Positions 33,920-43,309 of a stretch of 64,000 nucleotides of DNA are shown piece by piece (within the stretch, counting starts at the first letter, position 1; each line of letters opens with the position of its first letter). The DNA comes from an uncultured Pluralibacter sp. (lineage in GTDB: Bacteria; Pseudomonadota; Gammaproteobacteria; Enterobacterales; Enterobacteriaceae). The stretch covers positions 59,443 through 123,442 of the forward strand of contig NZ_CAJYMB010000124.1 of the NCBI RefSeq assembly GCF_913775985.1, given 5' to 3'. The translations under genes were made by a program, and so were the position numbers. The notes under the pieces were generated by a model. It did not search any database and was not told the DNA's origin. It saw only the letters and a program-made list of their open reading frames with translations.

Positions 33920-35602
33920 ATGAAATTTCTCGGAAAGCTGTTGCTCTGGTTAGCCATCGCCGCGCTTGCGGCTGTTGCAGTGGTCTATTTTCTGGTGCAG
34001 ACGCGCTGGGGCGCGCATCAGGTAAGCCGCTGGATCTCGGCAGGCAGCGACTACCATCTGACCTTCGATAAGATGGAGCACCACTTCTCTTCACCCTCGC
34101 AGATCCAGTTAGTCCATGTTGCCTTTGGCCGCCGCGGCCAGCCCGATACGCTTGCTGCCGGGCGCGTTGATATCGGCCTGAGCAGCCGCCAGCTCACCGC
34201 GCCGCTACATTTTGGCGCGCTTACGCTGCAGGACGGCACGCTTAACATCGCCGCGCCTGCCGCCGCCCTGCCCTTTCAGGCCGACGCGCTGCGGCTCAAT
34301 AATATGACGCTAACCGGCGGGGATCTGAGCGCACAGCAGGTCAGCGGCAGCGTTGCGCCCTGGCAGCCCGAGGCGGACAATCTGCTAGGCAAACAGGCGC
34401 AGGTACAGCTCAGCGCCGCGTCCGCAACCTTTGACGGCGTACCGATGAAAAACCTGCTGGTTCAGGGGCGCATCGACGGCGGCATTACTACTCTTAATAC
34501 GCTTAGCGCCGATATTTCCCGCGGCTCCCTGAGCGGGCGCGCCACCCGCGGCGCGGACGGCAGCTGGCAGATAGATACCCTGCGCCTGAGCGAGGTGCGG
34601 CTGCAAAGCGATCGCGCCTTCGGCGACTTTTTCGCGCCGCTGTCGCACATTCCATCGCTGGCGATTGGCCGACTGGAGGTAGCTAACGCCAGCCTGCAGG
34701 GTCCGGACTGGTCGGTGACCGATCTGGATCTCAGCCTGCGCAATCTGACCTTTCGCCAGGGCGGCTGGCAGAGCGAGGACGGGCGCCTGTCGATGAACGC
34801 CAGCGAGTTTATTCTGGGCGGCCTGAACCTGACCGATCCCATCGTTAACGCCGAATTTTCACCGCGCGGCATCGCCCTGCGCCAGTTCACCTCCCGCTGG
34901 GAGCGCGGCACGGTGCGCGCCTCGGGCCAGTGGCTGCGCGAGGGCAGCACGCTGGTGCTGGACGACCTGTCCGCGGCAGGGCTGGAGTACACGCTGCCGG
35001 ACAACTGGCGGCAGCTGATGCAGCAGCCGCTCCCCGCCTGGCTGCAGAGCGTGACCGTGAACAAATTCAGCACCAGCCGCAATCTGATTATCGACATCGA
35101 TCCGGATTTTCCATGGCAGATCACCTCTCTTGAGGGCAGCGGCGACGCCATACAGCTGGCGCAGAGCGGCCGCTGGGGCATCTGGCGCGGCAGCCTGGCG
35201 CTGAGCGGCGCGTCGGCCACCTTTAATCGGGTCGATCTGCGCCGCCCTTCGCTGAAGCTGGCGGCCAACAGCTCGACGCTCAATATCAGCGCGATGAACG
35301 CCTATACCGGCCGCGGTATGCTCGATGCGACCGCTGTCATCTCCCAGCTGCCGCAGCGCCAGGCGACCGTTAGCCTCAACGGCCGCGGCGTACCGATGAA
35401 TATCCTGCAGCCCTGGGGCTGGCCGCCGCTGAACGTTACCGGCGAAGGCAACCTCCAGCTGCGCGCCAGCGGCAGCCTGCAGCCCGGCACCGCAATGAAG
35501 CCAACGGTGAACGGCGAGCTGCGCGGGGTAAACGCCAGCGGGCAGACGGTCATGCAGGTCGTGCGCGAAGGACAGGCAAGCACCGGCGGCGCGGCGCAGT
35601 AG
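33920..35602 (+). CDS. yicH: AsmA-family inner-membrane-anchored protein YicH
   Basis: The 560-residue protein has one N-terminal membrane helix (LLLWLAIAALAAVAVVYFLV, residues about 8-27) and then a periplasmic AsmA-like domain rich in beta strands, as in E. coli YicH. AsmA-like proteins are thought to form grooves for phospholipid transfer between membranes. Position between xanP and selC agrees with E. coli, except that yicIJ are missing. Confidence 0.92.
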   Translation: MKFLGKLLLWLAIAALAAVAVVYFLVQTRWGAHQVSRWISAGSDYHLTFDKMEHHFSSPSQIQLVHVAFGRRGQPDTLAAGRVDIGLSSRQLTAPLHFGALTLQDGTLNIAAPAAALPFQADALRLNNMTLTGGDLSAQQVSGSVAPWQPEADNLLGKQAQVQLSAASATFDGVPMKNLLVQGRIDGGITTLNTLSADISRGSLSGRATRGADGSWQIDTLRLSEVRLQSDRAFGDFFAPLSHIPSLAIGRLEVANASLQGPDWSVTDLDLSLRNLTFRQGGWQSEDGRLSMNASEFILGGLNLTDPIVNAEFSPRGIALRQFTSRWERGTVRASGQWLREGSTLVLDDLSAAGLEYTLPDNWRQLMQQPLPAWLQSVTVNKFSTSRNLIIDIDPDFPWQITSLEGSGDAIQLAQSGRWGIWRGSLALSGASATFNRVDLRRPSLKLAANSSTLNISAMNAYTGRGMLDATAVISQLPQRQATVSLNGRGVPMNILQPWGWPPLNVTGEGNLQLRASGSLQPGTAMKPTVNGELRGVNASGQTVMQVVREGQASTGGAAQ

Positions 35603-35612
35603 CGCGGCCGGA

Positions 35613-35649
35613 TATCGGGAGATCGCGCGCCAATCCCCCGATAATTTTT
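35613..35649 (+). terminator. Probable yicH terminator
   Basis: TATCGGGA pairs imperfectly with TCCCCCGATA over a 15-base GC-rich loop, and a T5 tract follows. It lies just after the yicH stop. Confidence 0.5.
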
Positions 35650-35770
35650 GTGAATACCAAACTGCGCTAATCGCATGATTGTTATATGGATTATTCTCAA
35701 ATCACCAGTCAGGGTACGTTTGTTCGATAAATTTTGCGCTCAAAGAGTGTGGTAACTGCCTGAAAGTAGC

Positions 35771-35776
35771 TATAAT
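35771..35776 (+). promoter_or_regulatory. selC -10 element
   Basis: TATAAT followed by a very GC-rich discriminator (GCGCCCCGCC) lies 32 bases before the tRNA, typical of stable RNA promoters under stringent control. I could not pick a clear -35. Confidence 0.65.
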
Positions 35777-35807
35777 GCGCCCCGCCTCCATGTAGCAATG
35801 CAGGCGC

Positions 35808-35902
35808 GGAAGGTCGTCGTCTCCGGTGAGGCGGCTGGACTTCAAATCCAGTTGGGGCCGCCAGCGGTCCCGGGCAGGTTCGACTCCTGTGACTTTCCGC
35901 CA
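35808..35902 (+). tRNA. selC: Selenocysteine tRNA, anticodon TCA
   Basis: The 95-base gene differs from E. coli selC by very few bases in the acceptor stem (GGAAGGT pairing with ACTTTCC). The long acceptor and extra arms are visible, the anticodon loop reads CTTCAAA with TCA, and the encoded CCA ends at 35902. It charges with serine, is converted by SelA to selenocysteine, and decodes UGA with SelB. selC is a classic integration site for genomic islands such as LEE and SPI-3, and an accessory region starts right here. Confidence 0.98.
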
Positions 35903-36208
35903 TTTCACTTCTCCCTGGCTCTATTGAATTCGAAAAATCTTTGTTTTAACTGATTAAAAAAAATCACGACTCCACCAATGTCGCCCGAATGTAACCGGCA
36001 TCAAGTACTTTTGGGGGTGCATATGGGGGTGCTATTTTCAGCCCGAAATAACAGCCCCCCAAAATGATAAAAATCACTAATGACATAAAGTTAAATTCAA
36101 GGAGATCGAAGGATCTCAACCGGGTTAGTGTCCTGGCTCGACACTGATAAATGCCGGAGCACGCTCCGGCACTTATCTAATAGTGGATATATGATTAGCT
36201 AATTTATA
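35903..36208. other. Island junction next to selC, integrase promoter remnant
   Basis: The 306 bases after selC have no gene. Two near-copies of a GGGGGTGCA-type direct repeat (TGGGGGTGCATATGGGGGTGC, about 36010-36030) recall the sequence commonly found just upstream of P4-type integrases at tRNA sites; no integrase follows. A perfect palindrome TGCCGGAGC-AC-GCTCCGGCA at 36152-36171 probably serves as the terminator of the yqhD-like gene read from the right. Confidence 0.45.
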
Positions 36209-37372
36209 TTAACGTGCTGACTCGTAAATTCGACGGCTGACATCAAGCGTAATATCTTTATGCTCACCTATTGCCGTTGCACCATGTTGTTCCAGCTTGG
36301 CAATCAGTGCTGGAATAGAACTTCCATCCAGCTGATAATCACTGAGATGAGTTGCCAGCCCCATTTGCTCAAAGAATGCACGGGTTGCCTGAATAGTTGC
36401 ATCAATACGTTCATCAATTGAGCCTTCTGTAATATTCCAAACCCGCTCACCCATTTGAAGTATTTTAGCACTTTTGACATCACGCTTTTCGTTCATTACT
36501 GCGGGCATAATAATGGCTAAAGTCCGTGCATGATCGATCCCATGCATGGCTGTTAATTCATGTCCCATCTGATGGCTTGTCCAGTCCTGTGGAACACCAG
36601 CGCCAATTAAACCGTTTAATGCCATGGTTGCGGCCCACATAATGTTTGCACGAACATCATAGTTTTCTGGTTCTACAAGGGCACGCGGTCCATCTTCAAT
36701 CAGGGTCAGTAAAATACCTTCAGCGAAACGATCCTGAATCCTGGCATCAACCGGATAAGTTAGATATTGTTCAAGCGTATGAATGAAGGCATCCACAACA
36801 CCGTTTGCAACCTGACGTACGGGCAGCGTATACGTATATTCCGGATCCAGAACCGAGAATTGTGGACGTACGAGGTCAGATTCAAATTACCGTTTATCGC
36901 CGGTGGTCTTGCGGGAGATTACCGCTGCAGGGTTACTTTCCGAACCGGTGGCCGGCAGGGTCATCACGGTTCCCAGCGGCAATGCCTCTTTAATATTGTC
37001 ACCAAAGGTTTCTAAAATCTCCCAAGGATCTACACCCTCATCATAACGCGCAGCAGCAGCGATAAATTTGGTTGCATCAACGACGGAACCACCACCTACG
37101 GCAAGCAAAAAATTAATATCCTGTTCTTTAACTACTTCAACGGCTTTCATCGCCGTTTCATAGGCTGGGTTAGATTCAATCCCACCAAACTCAACAACAT
37201 AAAAATCTTTAAGCTGCGCTAAGACCTGATCCAAAACACCGGTTTTTTTTACACTGCCGCCGCCATAGGTCAATAAAATTCGGGCACCCGCTGGAATTTG
37301 TTGACGTAATTCATTAACGGCACCTTTACCAAACAAAATACGGGTTGGGGTATAGAGGTTAAAATTATTCAT
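36209..37372 (-). pseudogene. YqhD-like NADPH-dependent aldehyde reductase, interrupted by one TAA
   Basis: The reverse strand encodes an iron-containing-type alcohol dehydrogenase closely resembling E. coli YqhD, which reduces short and peroxidation-derived aldehydes with NADPH. It covers the full 387-codon length from MNNFNLYTPTRILFGKGA to DVSRRIYESAR. A single in-frame TAA at 36887-36889 splits it after TTGDKR; both halves (36887-37372 and 36209-36796) share one reading frame and are otherwise well conserved, with GGGSVVDATKF and the C-terminal metal-ligand region HELTAMHGIDHA. The damage looks recent. The stop is not TGA, so selenocysteine is not the explanation. Confidence 0.9.
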
Positions 37373-37438
37373 CGTTCATATCCTGATTATAAATGTTTAT
37401 CGGGCGTTACCCAGAATTCATTTTTCAAAAAAATTGAT

Positions 37439-37457
37439 TTGGTATAATTAATACCAA
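37439..37457. promoter_or_regulatory. Palindromic operator upstream of the yqhD-like gene
   Basis: A perfect inverted repeat TTGGTAT-AATTA-ATACCAA contains a TATAAT (37443-37448) on the plus strand. It lies between the divergent yqhD-like gene and the short open frame at 37514. It is the kind of site a MarR/HxlR-type repressor would bind; the regulator itself seems to be lost. Confidence 0.5.
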
Positions 37458-37513
37458 TACTTTGGATCATTCTGATGTGATTGATCCTCGTTACAAATAC
37501 GGACAGTATAAGT

Positions 37514-37636
37514 ATGGCGCTGCCTGTCTCAGAAAAGAGTGTATATATCGGCCCGGACTATCATATCCATCACAAGGCAACGCTTGCTGAAAGTAATAAC
37601 ACCCTTGTCTACGCGGAATTACAATACGCTTTCTAA
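37514..37636 (+). pseudogene. Possible stub of an HxlR-type regulator gene
   Basis: A 40-codon frame starts MALPVSEKSV, which resembles the N-terminus of HxlR-family regulators, then runs into unrelated sequence (YIGPDYHIHHKATLAES) and stops inside the ygiN-like gene on the other strand. The HxlR DNA-binding core is absent. Divergent placement from an aldehyde reductase and beside quinone genes fits an electrophile-sensing regulator. The likeness rests on ten residues only. Confidence 0.35.
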
Positions 37637-37933
37637 AATACGTACTTTTATATCGGTAATATGTTTCTTAGCCTGCTGATGGAAGGTCATCATGTGGGGC
37701 GCTGCCCTATGCGCTTGCAGCGCGGCGATATCCTGCCACTGTTCAATCATTATTACGCTATTTGCATTTACTGACTGAAAATCGGCACCGGTAGGGCTAT
37801 CGATCATTGACGCGTAGCCAAAACAACCCGGTTCAGCCAGAACGGCCGGAGTAACTTCTTTGAACAGCGCCAGTACTGCGTCACGGTGATGCTGGCCGGG
37901 ATAAGTACAAACTTCTGCGACAATTGTCAGCAC
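37619..37933 (-). CDS. YgiN-like quinol monooxygenase (ABM domain)
   Basis: The 104-residue product resembles E. coli YgiN, a small antibiotic-biosynthesis-monooxygenase-fold enzyme that acts with MdaB in a quinone cycle. Conserved stretches include TYPGQHHRDAVL and SVIMIEQWQDI. I choose the GTG at 37933 (VLTIVAEV, matching MLTVIAE of YgiN), preceded by GAGAGG; the frame continues upstream to 37969. It lies 28 bases after the mdaB-like gene, the same order as mdaB-ygiN in E. coli, so the pair is a paralogous operon. Confidence 0.85.
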   Translation of the reverse strand: MLTIVAEVCTYPGQHHRDAVLALFKEVTPAVLAEPGCFGYASMIDSPTGADFQSVNANSVIMIEQWQDIAALQAHRAAPHMMTFHQQAKKHITDIKVRILESVL

Positions 37934-37961
37934 GTTAACCTCTCTTTTTAACACGTCGCGA

Positions 37962-38543
37962 TCAGGCAAAAATGGCTTTCAGGTGCGCGCGGTAGGCGGC
38001 AATGTCGCGTGGTACATCGGGCATTTTAATTACATCATTGGCAATATAGGTTGGCAGTGCGGCCATGCCCAGGAACTGATTCGCCTTATGGAATGGTAGA
38101 TATACCCCGTCGACGCCCACGCCGTGGAAGAATTGCTCTTCATCGGTAAAGGCTTCCATCGGCGCATTCCAGGTCAGGGATAGCATGTAAGTTTTGCCCT
38201 GAATCAGGCCACCTGAGCCGTACTTTTTGCTGGCATCAGAGCGGGTACGGCCGTCGCTGGCATACAACGTACCGTGACCTTTGGTGAAAACGTCGTCCAT
38301 GTATTTTTTTACAGTCCACGGTGCGCCCATCCACCAGCCCGGCATCTGCCAGATCACGGTGTCGGCCCACAGGAAGTTTTCAACTTCCGTTTCGATGTTG
38401 TAGTCACCGTCGGCGCGGGTCACTATGACATTGTGCCCTGCTTCGCGTAGAAAAACGTCTGCCGCATCGGTCATCGTGTCATTCAGCTGACCGTTTGAGT
38501 GACCAAATTTTTTTGCACCGTTAATAATCAGTATGTTGCTCAT
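37962..38543 (-). CDS. MdaB-like NADPH:quinone oxidoreductase
   Basis: The 193-residue flavodoxin-fold protein closely follows E. coli MdaB from MSNILIINGAKKFGHSNGQL through WQMPGWWMGAPWTVKKY to IKMPDVPRDIAAYRAHL. MdaB reduces quinones by two electrons, avoiding semiquinones, and protects against oxidative and electrophile stress. The start at 38543 fits the family; an in-frame ATG is 15 bases upstream. The gene is embedded in island DNA, so it is probably a second copy. Confidence 0.92.
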   Translation of the reverse strand: MSNILIINGAKKFGHSNGQLNDTMTDAADVFLREAGHNVIVTRADGDYNIETEVENFLWADTVIWQMPGWWMGAPWTVKKYMDDVFTKGHGTLYASDGRTRSDASKKYGSGGLIQGKTYMLSLTWNAPMEAFTDEEQFFHGVGVDGVYLPFHKANQFLGMAALPTYIANDVIKMPDVPRDIAAYRAHLKAIFA

Positions 38544-38894
38544 ATTCATCGTCCACATTTACGGGAAAGTGGATGCATTGTAATACGCAGATACTTTCAA
38601 TAAAGAACCATAAATAGGATTAACCTTTGCATATTTAGCAATAATAGACGATGGCTTGCATCGTCTATCGACGACCTGGCATGTTGAGATAGCGTCATTG
38701 AACTGCAGAGACTGCATTTTCAGTCCAACCGACTTCACGATCGGCAAACCGGCAGGCACAGCTTCACTATTGCTAAAAATGCAAAGGTTTATTATTAATT
38801 TTCCTGTTTTTGGAAAAGAGAGCTTACCGCATAATGCGCTCCACTTACTAAGCGGCGCGAGCAACCCGGCGCTATCACCATATCCTGAGACACG
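38544..38894. other. Gap between the mdaB-like and DUF1471 genes
   Basis: This 351-base divergent gap should carry promoters for both genes. An open frame crosses it on the minus strand (to 39182) but has no family resemblance and overlaps the DUF1471 gene, so I do not call it. I see no clear operator. Confidence 0.4.
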
Positions 38895-38897
38895 ATG

Positions 38898-39143
38898 ATG
38901 AACATATTTACCGTACGTACGACTTTCCTGACGGCCCTTCTGGTTCTGGCCCCTGCTACCGGCGCGCTGGCTCACTCTACTGAAGGCTCTCGCTTCGGCA
39001 CCGTGTCTGCCTGCGGCAGCACGCTCGATGAAATGGAACAGGCGGTGCACGCCAAAATGGATAAGATGGGTGGTAGCCATTATGTAATAACGTCGGCTCG
39101 AATGGGTAACCGAACAGCCGGCACAGCTATTATTTTCAAATAA
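38898..39143 (+). CDS. DUF1471 (YhcN/BhsA-type) periplasmic stress protein
   Basis: The 81-residue precursor has a signal peptide (to about ALA at residue 25) and a DUF1471 domain ending GGSHYVITSARMGNRTAGTAIIFK, the usual C-terminal strand pattern of the BhsA/McbA/YhcN group. These small exported proteins are induced by acid, peroxide, chlorine or metal stress and affect biofilm and envelope. A second ATG lies one codon upstream at 38895. Confidence 0.82.
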   Translation: MNIFTVRTTFLTALLVLAPATGALAHSTEGSRFGTVSACGSTLDEMEQAVHAKMDKMGGSHYVITSARMGNRTAGTAIIFK

Positions 39144-39276
39144 AGGGCAGTAACCAGGTAGTGCTTTATTTATATCAAGCACTTTATTATATGGAATTTA
39201 AATTTTCCACAGACTGTTCAAATATAAAGTAAACTTATTGAAAGGCTGTGTTATTTCTTATGATCAGCTTTAATAA

Positions 39277-40116
<840 letters not shown>

Positions 40117-40286
40117 TAATGTACTGCGGTAAGGGGAGATAGTCTCCCCTTATGGCATTTTTCTTTTTTCTGCGCGTATTATTTAATTTTTCTTGAAAAG
40201 AAAATAGCGACAAATTTAGCATTTTAATAATCAGAGCAAAACTCCCTAAGATAATAGCACCTATAGAATAAGTTCAAAGGTATACA

Positions 40287-41138
40287 ATGAATATTTTAAT
40301 TGCTTTAGCGCCGGCCTTATTTTGGGGCATTCTTCCTGTCATCGTCACTCGCGCAGGGGGAAAGCCTAATCAGCAAATTCTCGGCACCACCCTGGGTACG
40401 CTCCTCGTTTCAGTTATTTTATATTTGTTTACCCATCCGCAAATTACAGCCGGTGTATTTATTTTTAGTTTTATTTCTGGTGCTTTTTGGGCATTTGGCC
40501 AGGTGAACCAATATAAAGCGTTCACTGAAATTGGCGTGTCGCGCGCCATGCCGATCTCTACCGGTCTGCAGTTAGCATCGACTTCGCTGATGGGAGTGGT
40601 CGTTTTCGGCGAATGGCCGGCGCTGACGACTCGTCTGCTGGGGCTGCTGGCCATTATCATCATCATTATCGGTATCGCGCTGACTACCTGGCAACAGAAC
40701 AAAAGCGGCTCGTCGGTAAACATGAAAAAAGGGCTGATTACCCTACTGATTTCAACCATCGGCTACCTTGGCTTTTCGGCATTTCCGCGCTTTTATAACA
40801 TGGATGGCTGGCAGGCATTTATGCCGCAGGCTATCGGGATGTTCAGCGCATCACTTGTTATGGGGCTCCTCAACCGTCAGCAGGATCTGTTCAACAAATT
40901 CGTGCTGCGTAACCTGGTTTCCGGCGTGGTGTTTGCTCTGGCAGCGTTCAGCTATCTCATTTCGGCGCAGGTCAACGGAGTTGCTACCGGCTTTACGCTC
41001 TCGCAAATGAACGTCGTGATAGCAACGCTGGCCAGTATCTGGATCCTTGGCGAGTGTAAAACCCGTAGCGAAATGATGTACGTTGCCGCCGGACTACTGT
41101 TTGTCATGACGGGTGGGGTAATCATTGGCTTGATTTAA
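40287..41138 (+). CDS. GlcU/RbsU-family sugar uptake protein
   Basis: The 283-residue protein has ten hydrophobic segments in the two-repeat DMT fold of the glucose/ribose porter (GRP) family, opening MNILIALAPALFWGILPVIV and including GAFWAFGQVNQYKAFTEIGVSRAMPISTGLQL. Bacillus GlcU imports glucose non-phosphorylated by proton symport, supplying glucose dehydrogenase. The adjacent Gdh-like gene makes that role likely here: a PTS-independent glucose route into gluconate. Confidence 0.85.
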   Translation: MNILIALAPALFWGILPVIVTRAGGKPNQQILGTTLGTLLVSVILYLFTHPQITAGVFIFSFISGAFWAFGQVNQYKAFTEIGVSRAMPISTGLQLASTSLMGVVVFGEWPALTTRLLGLLAIIIIIIGIALTTWQQNKSGSSVNMKKGLITLLISTIGYLGFSAFPRFYNMDGWQAFMPQAIGMFSASLVMGLLNRQQDLFNKFVLRNLVSGVVFALAAFSYLISAQVNGVATGFTLSQMNVVIATLASIWILGECKTRSEMMYVAAGLLFVMTGGVIIGLI

Positions 41139-41531
41139 TTTCTACCGGTCTCTGCCGCGCTTTGGGGTCCTGTTATTAAGCGTAATGCTTAAACCGTTAA
41201 TCTTTTGAAAGTAGCCGTAACGTATCGCGTTGCGGCTTTTTTTACCGCCCGGTGGAATGCCCTCGACTACGCCCTGGCTGGACTGACCGCATCGGCATAT
41301 GCAGTATTTCATTCATTTTTTCGATATTTCCCGGTACAACTACTGGCAGTAATCTTAACTGAACCGTCAGCTACAGGCTCGCTTGCTTAAAACCTACCTT
41401 ATACGGATCTCCCCCCTTTCAGGCTGTAAGGCAGCGATTAATTCCCCTGCCTGTATTGGCATCACCACTTGTAGAACAATTGTATCGGGCACTCTTTCGC
41501 CACTCGCCTGTCATTAGCCGCTCCTCTGGCA
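41139..41531. other. Gap after the sugar transporter, with terminator
   Basis: This 393-base stretch between convergent genes has no supported gene; a 61-codon frame at 41205 starts inside the terminator and looks spurious. It may hold the remains of a deleted gene, but I recognise nothing. Confidence 0.4.
41213..41243 (+). terminator. Terminator of the gdh-glcU-like unit
   Basis: AGCCGTAACG and CGTTGCGGCT arms (one mismatch) form a hairpin followed by a T7 tract, 75 bases after the transporter stop. Confidence 0.8.
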
Positions 41532-43022
41532 TCACGCAGAAGAGCCAGCCTGGCGAAAAATAGACGCCAGGGCCATCACCGCCCTTTCAATTTCCTGCTC
41601 TGTATAAGCAGCAAATCCCATCAGGAATCCGGAAAACGCGGGGTGGTCCATATACAATCGGGTAAGCTCCAGCATATCAATGCCGGCGCGGCGGGCGGCA
41701 TCAGCGATGACGTTCTCTGAAATGCCGGGCCTGAGGTGGCAAGGCATCTGCAATCCACCAACAGGGGTTACACCGACCACAAAATCGGAGAGATACTGAC
41801 GCAATAGCCTCGCCAGTATGTCGCGACGCTCGGCATAAACACCTCTCATCATTCTGACATAGGATCCAAAGTGCCCCCCTTCCAGAAATTTTGCCAGCGT
41901 CAGCTGCGTGATTGACGCGGTATGCCCGTCCATCAGGGATCTTGCCGCGGTAAAAGGCGCAACAAGCTTATCCGGCAGCAGCATGTAGGCAATACGCAGT
42001 CCCGGAAAAAGAGATTTCGTGAACGTACCGATATAGAGCGTGCGGCCGCTGTTATCCAGTCCCTGTACACAGGCCATAGGCCTGCCTTCATAGTGGAACT
42101 CACTGTCATAATCATCCTCAATGATCCAGGTATGGTGATGATTAGCCCAGTTAATGACGTCCAGCCGCCGCTCAAGAGACAGGGTGACGCCGGTTGGGTA
42201 CTGATGCGAAGGCGTAATATATATCGCCTTTACCGGGGCTTTCAGCGCATTAAGAGAGTCAACGCAAATACCTCGACTATCGAGAGGAACCGGGATGCAG
42301 TTAAGTCCGGCAGCATTAAACGCCTTGCGGGCTCCCAGGTAGGTTGGCTCTTCGATGACAATGCCATCCCCCCAGTCCATGAGCACATGCGAACACAGTG
42401 CCATGGCCTGCTGAGAACTCGTCAGAATCAAGATACGCTCTGCGGTAGCATGTGCCCCCCGCTCAAGATTCAGGTACTCTGCGATTGCCTGTCTTAACGG
42501 CGCCATACCCTGAGGCGGGCTTTGTTCGAGCGCGCGGTGCTTATACTCTTTCAATACTTGTCTTTGAAGGCGCTCCCAGATTTGAAGGGGAAACATGCGT
42601 GTTTCGGGGATCCCCGGTGCCAGCGGCCGGGGTAACATAAACTCGCGACTGCCTCCGCTTTTATAAATAATCTGCCCGCGGGTGCTAAGCCCGGGTTCAC
42701 ACAGCTGGTTATCTAAGTGCCGCTGTCGTGAATGAGCTTTAGGAAACCGCGTGTTTGCAGATACGAAACTCCCCCGGCCAGTATGCCTGTCGATAAAACC
42801 TTCTGCGTGCAGGCGGGTATAGGCTGCTTCAATGGTGTCACGTGAGACGTTGAGTGATTTTGCCAGCGCCCGCGAGGCCGGCAGGGCCTTACCATTCGGC
42901 AGGCCGCCGTCCAGAATCAGCGTCCTGATTGCCCTCTGGATCCTTTCATGCAGCGACATCGCGCCATTGGCAGGATCGATCATTGAGGCTTTTACCGTTT
43001 CAAGCTGTGCATGCTTAAGCAT
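41532..43022 (-). CDS. MocR/PdxR-type regulator (GntR HTH fused to aminotransferase domain)
   Basis: The 496-residue protein has an N-terminal GntR winged helix (residues about 22-90: LPNGKALPASRALAKSLNVSRDTIEAAYTRL) and a class I aminotransferase-like domain. The PLP-binding lysine lies in GTFTKSLFPGLRIAY near residue 335, and the cofactor-contacting YITPSHQYPTG and IIEDDYDSEF are present. MocR proteins use PLP or amino-acid adducts to control vitamin B6, GABA, taurine or similar pathways, usually of a divergent neighbour. The divergent neighbour is the GNAT gene at 43310. Confidence 0.88.
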   Translation of the reverse strand: MLKHAQLETVKASMIDPANGAMSLHERIQRAIRTLILDGGLPNGKALPASRALAKSLNVSRDTIEAAYTRLHAEGFIDRHTGRGSFVSANTRFPKAHSRQRHLDNQLCEPGLSTRGQIIYKSGGSREFMLPRPLAPGIPETRMFPLQIWERLQRQVLKEYKHRALEQSPPQGMAPLRQAIAEYLNLERGAHATAERILILTSSQQAMALCSHVLMDWGDGIVIEEPTYLGARKAFNAAGLNCIPVPLDSRGICVDSLNALKAPVKAIYITPSHQYPTGVTLSLERRLDVINWANHHHTWIIEDDYDSEFHYEGRPMACVQGLDNSGRTLYIGTFTKSLFPGLRIAYMLLPDKLVAPFTAARSLMDGHTASITQLTLAKFLEGGHFGSYVRMMRGVYAERRDILARLLRQYLSDFVVGVTPVGGLQMPCHLRPGISENVIADAARRAGIDMLELTRLYMDHPAFSGFLMGFAAYTEQEIERAVMALASIFRQAGSSA

Positions 43023-43309
43023 CGACCTTGCTCCTTTGATCCTATTGTCACCCAGTCTAAAACATCTGAGGCGAAACGCTGAGAAAGGATTGGTCTGCTC
43101 TCATACCTAAAATTGGCGGGGCTAAACGCACCATTTAGCCCTTATCCTATTTTTGAGGTTAGCCCACGGGTGAACGGGCCGCTGATTTTAGCCGTCCCCT
43201 GTAGCACTCGCTAAAATTTCATTTTTAAACCCTGACGGCAGCAACAGTTGCATTCGGGCTAAACAGTATAACTATCTCAAAATCGTATTTAATTATTAAG
43301 GTGAGAATG

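Noticed and set aside
36887..36889. Selenocysteine recoding of the stop in the yqhD-like gene, suggested by the neighbouring selC
   Set aside because: The codon is TAA, while selenocysteine is inserted at TGA, and no SECIS-like hairpin follows; a nonsense mutation is the simpler reading.
38559..39182. A 207-codon minus-strand frame across the mdaB-DUF1471 gap
   Set aside because: No family resemblance, biased composition, and it runs antisense through the well-supported DUF1471 gene.
41205..41390. 61-codon frame after the sugar transporter
   Set aside because: It starts within the terminator hairpin region and has no protein-like features I can recognise.
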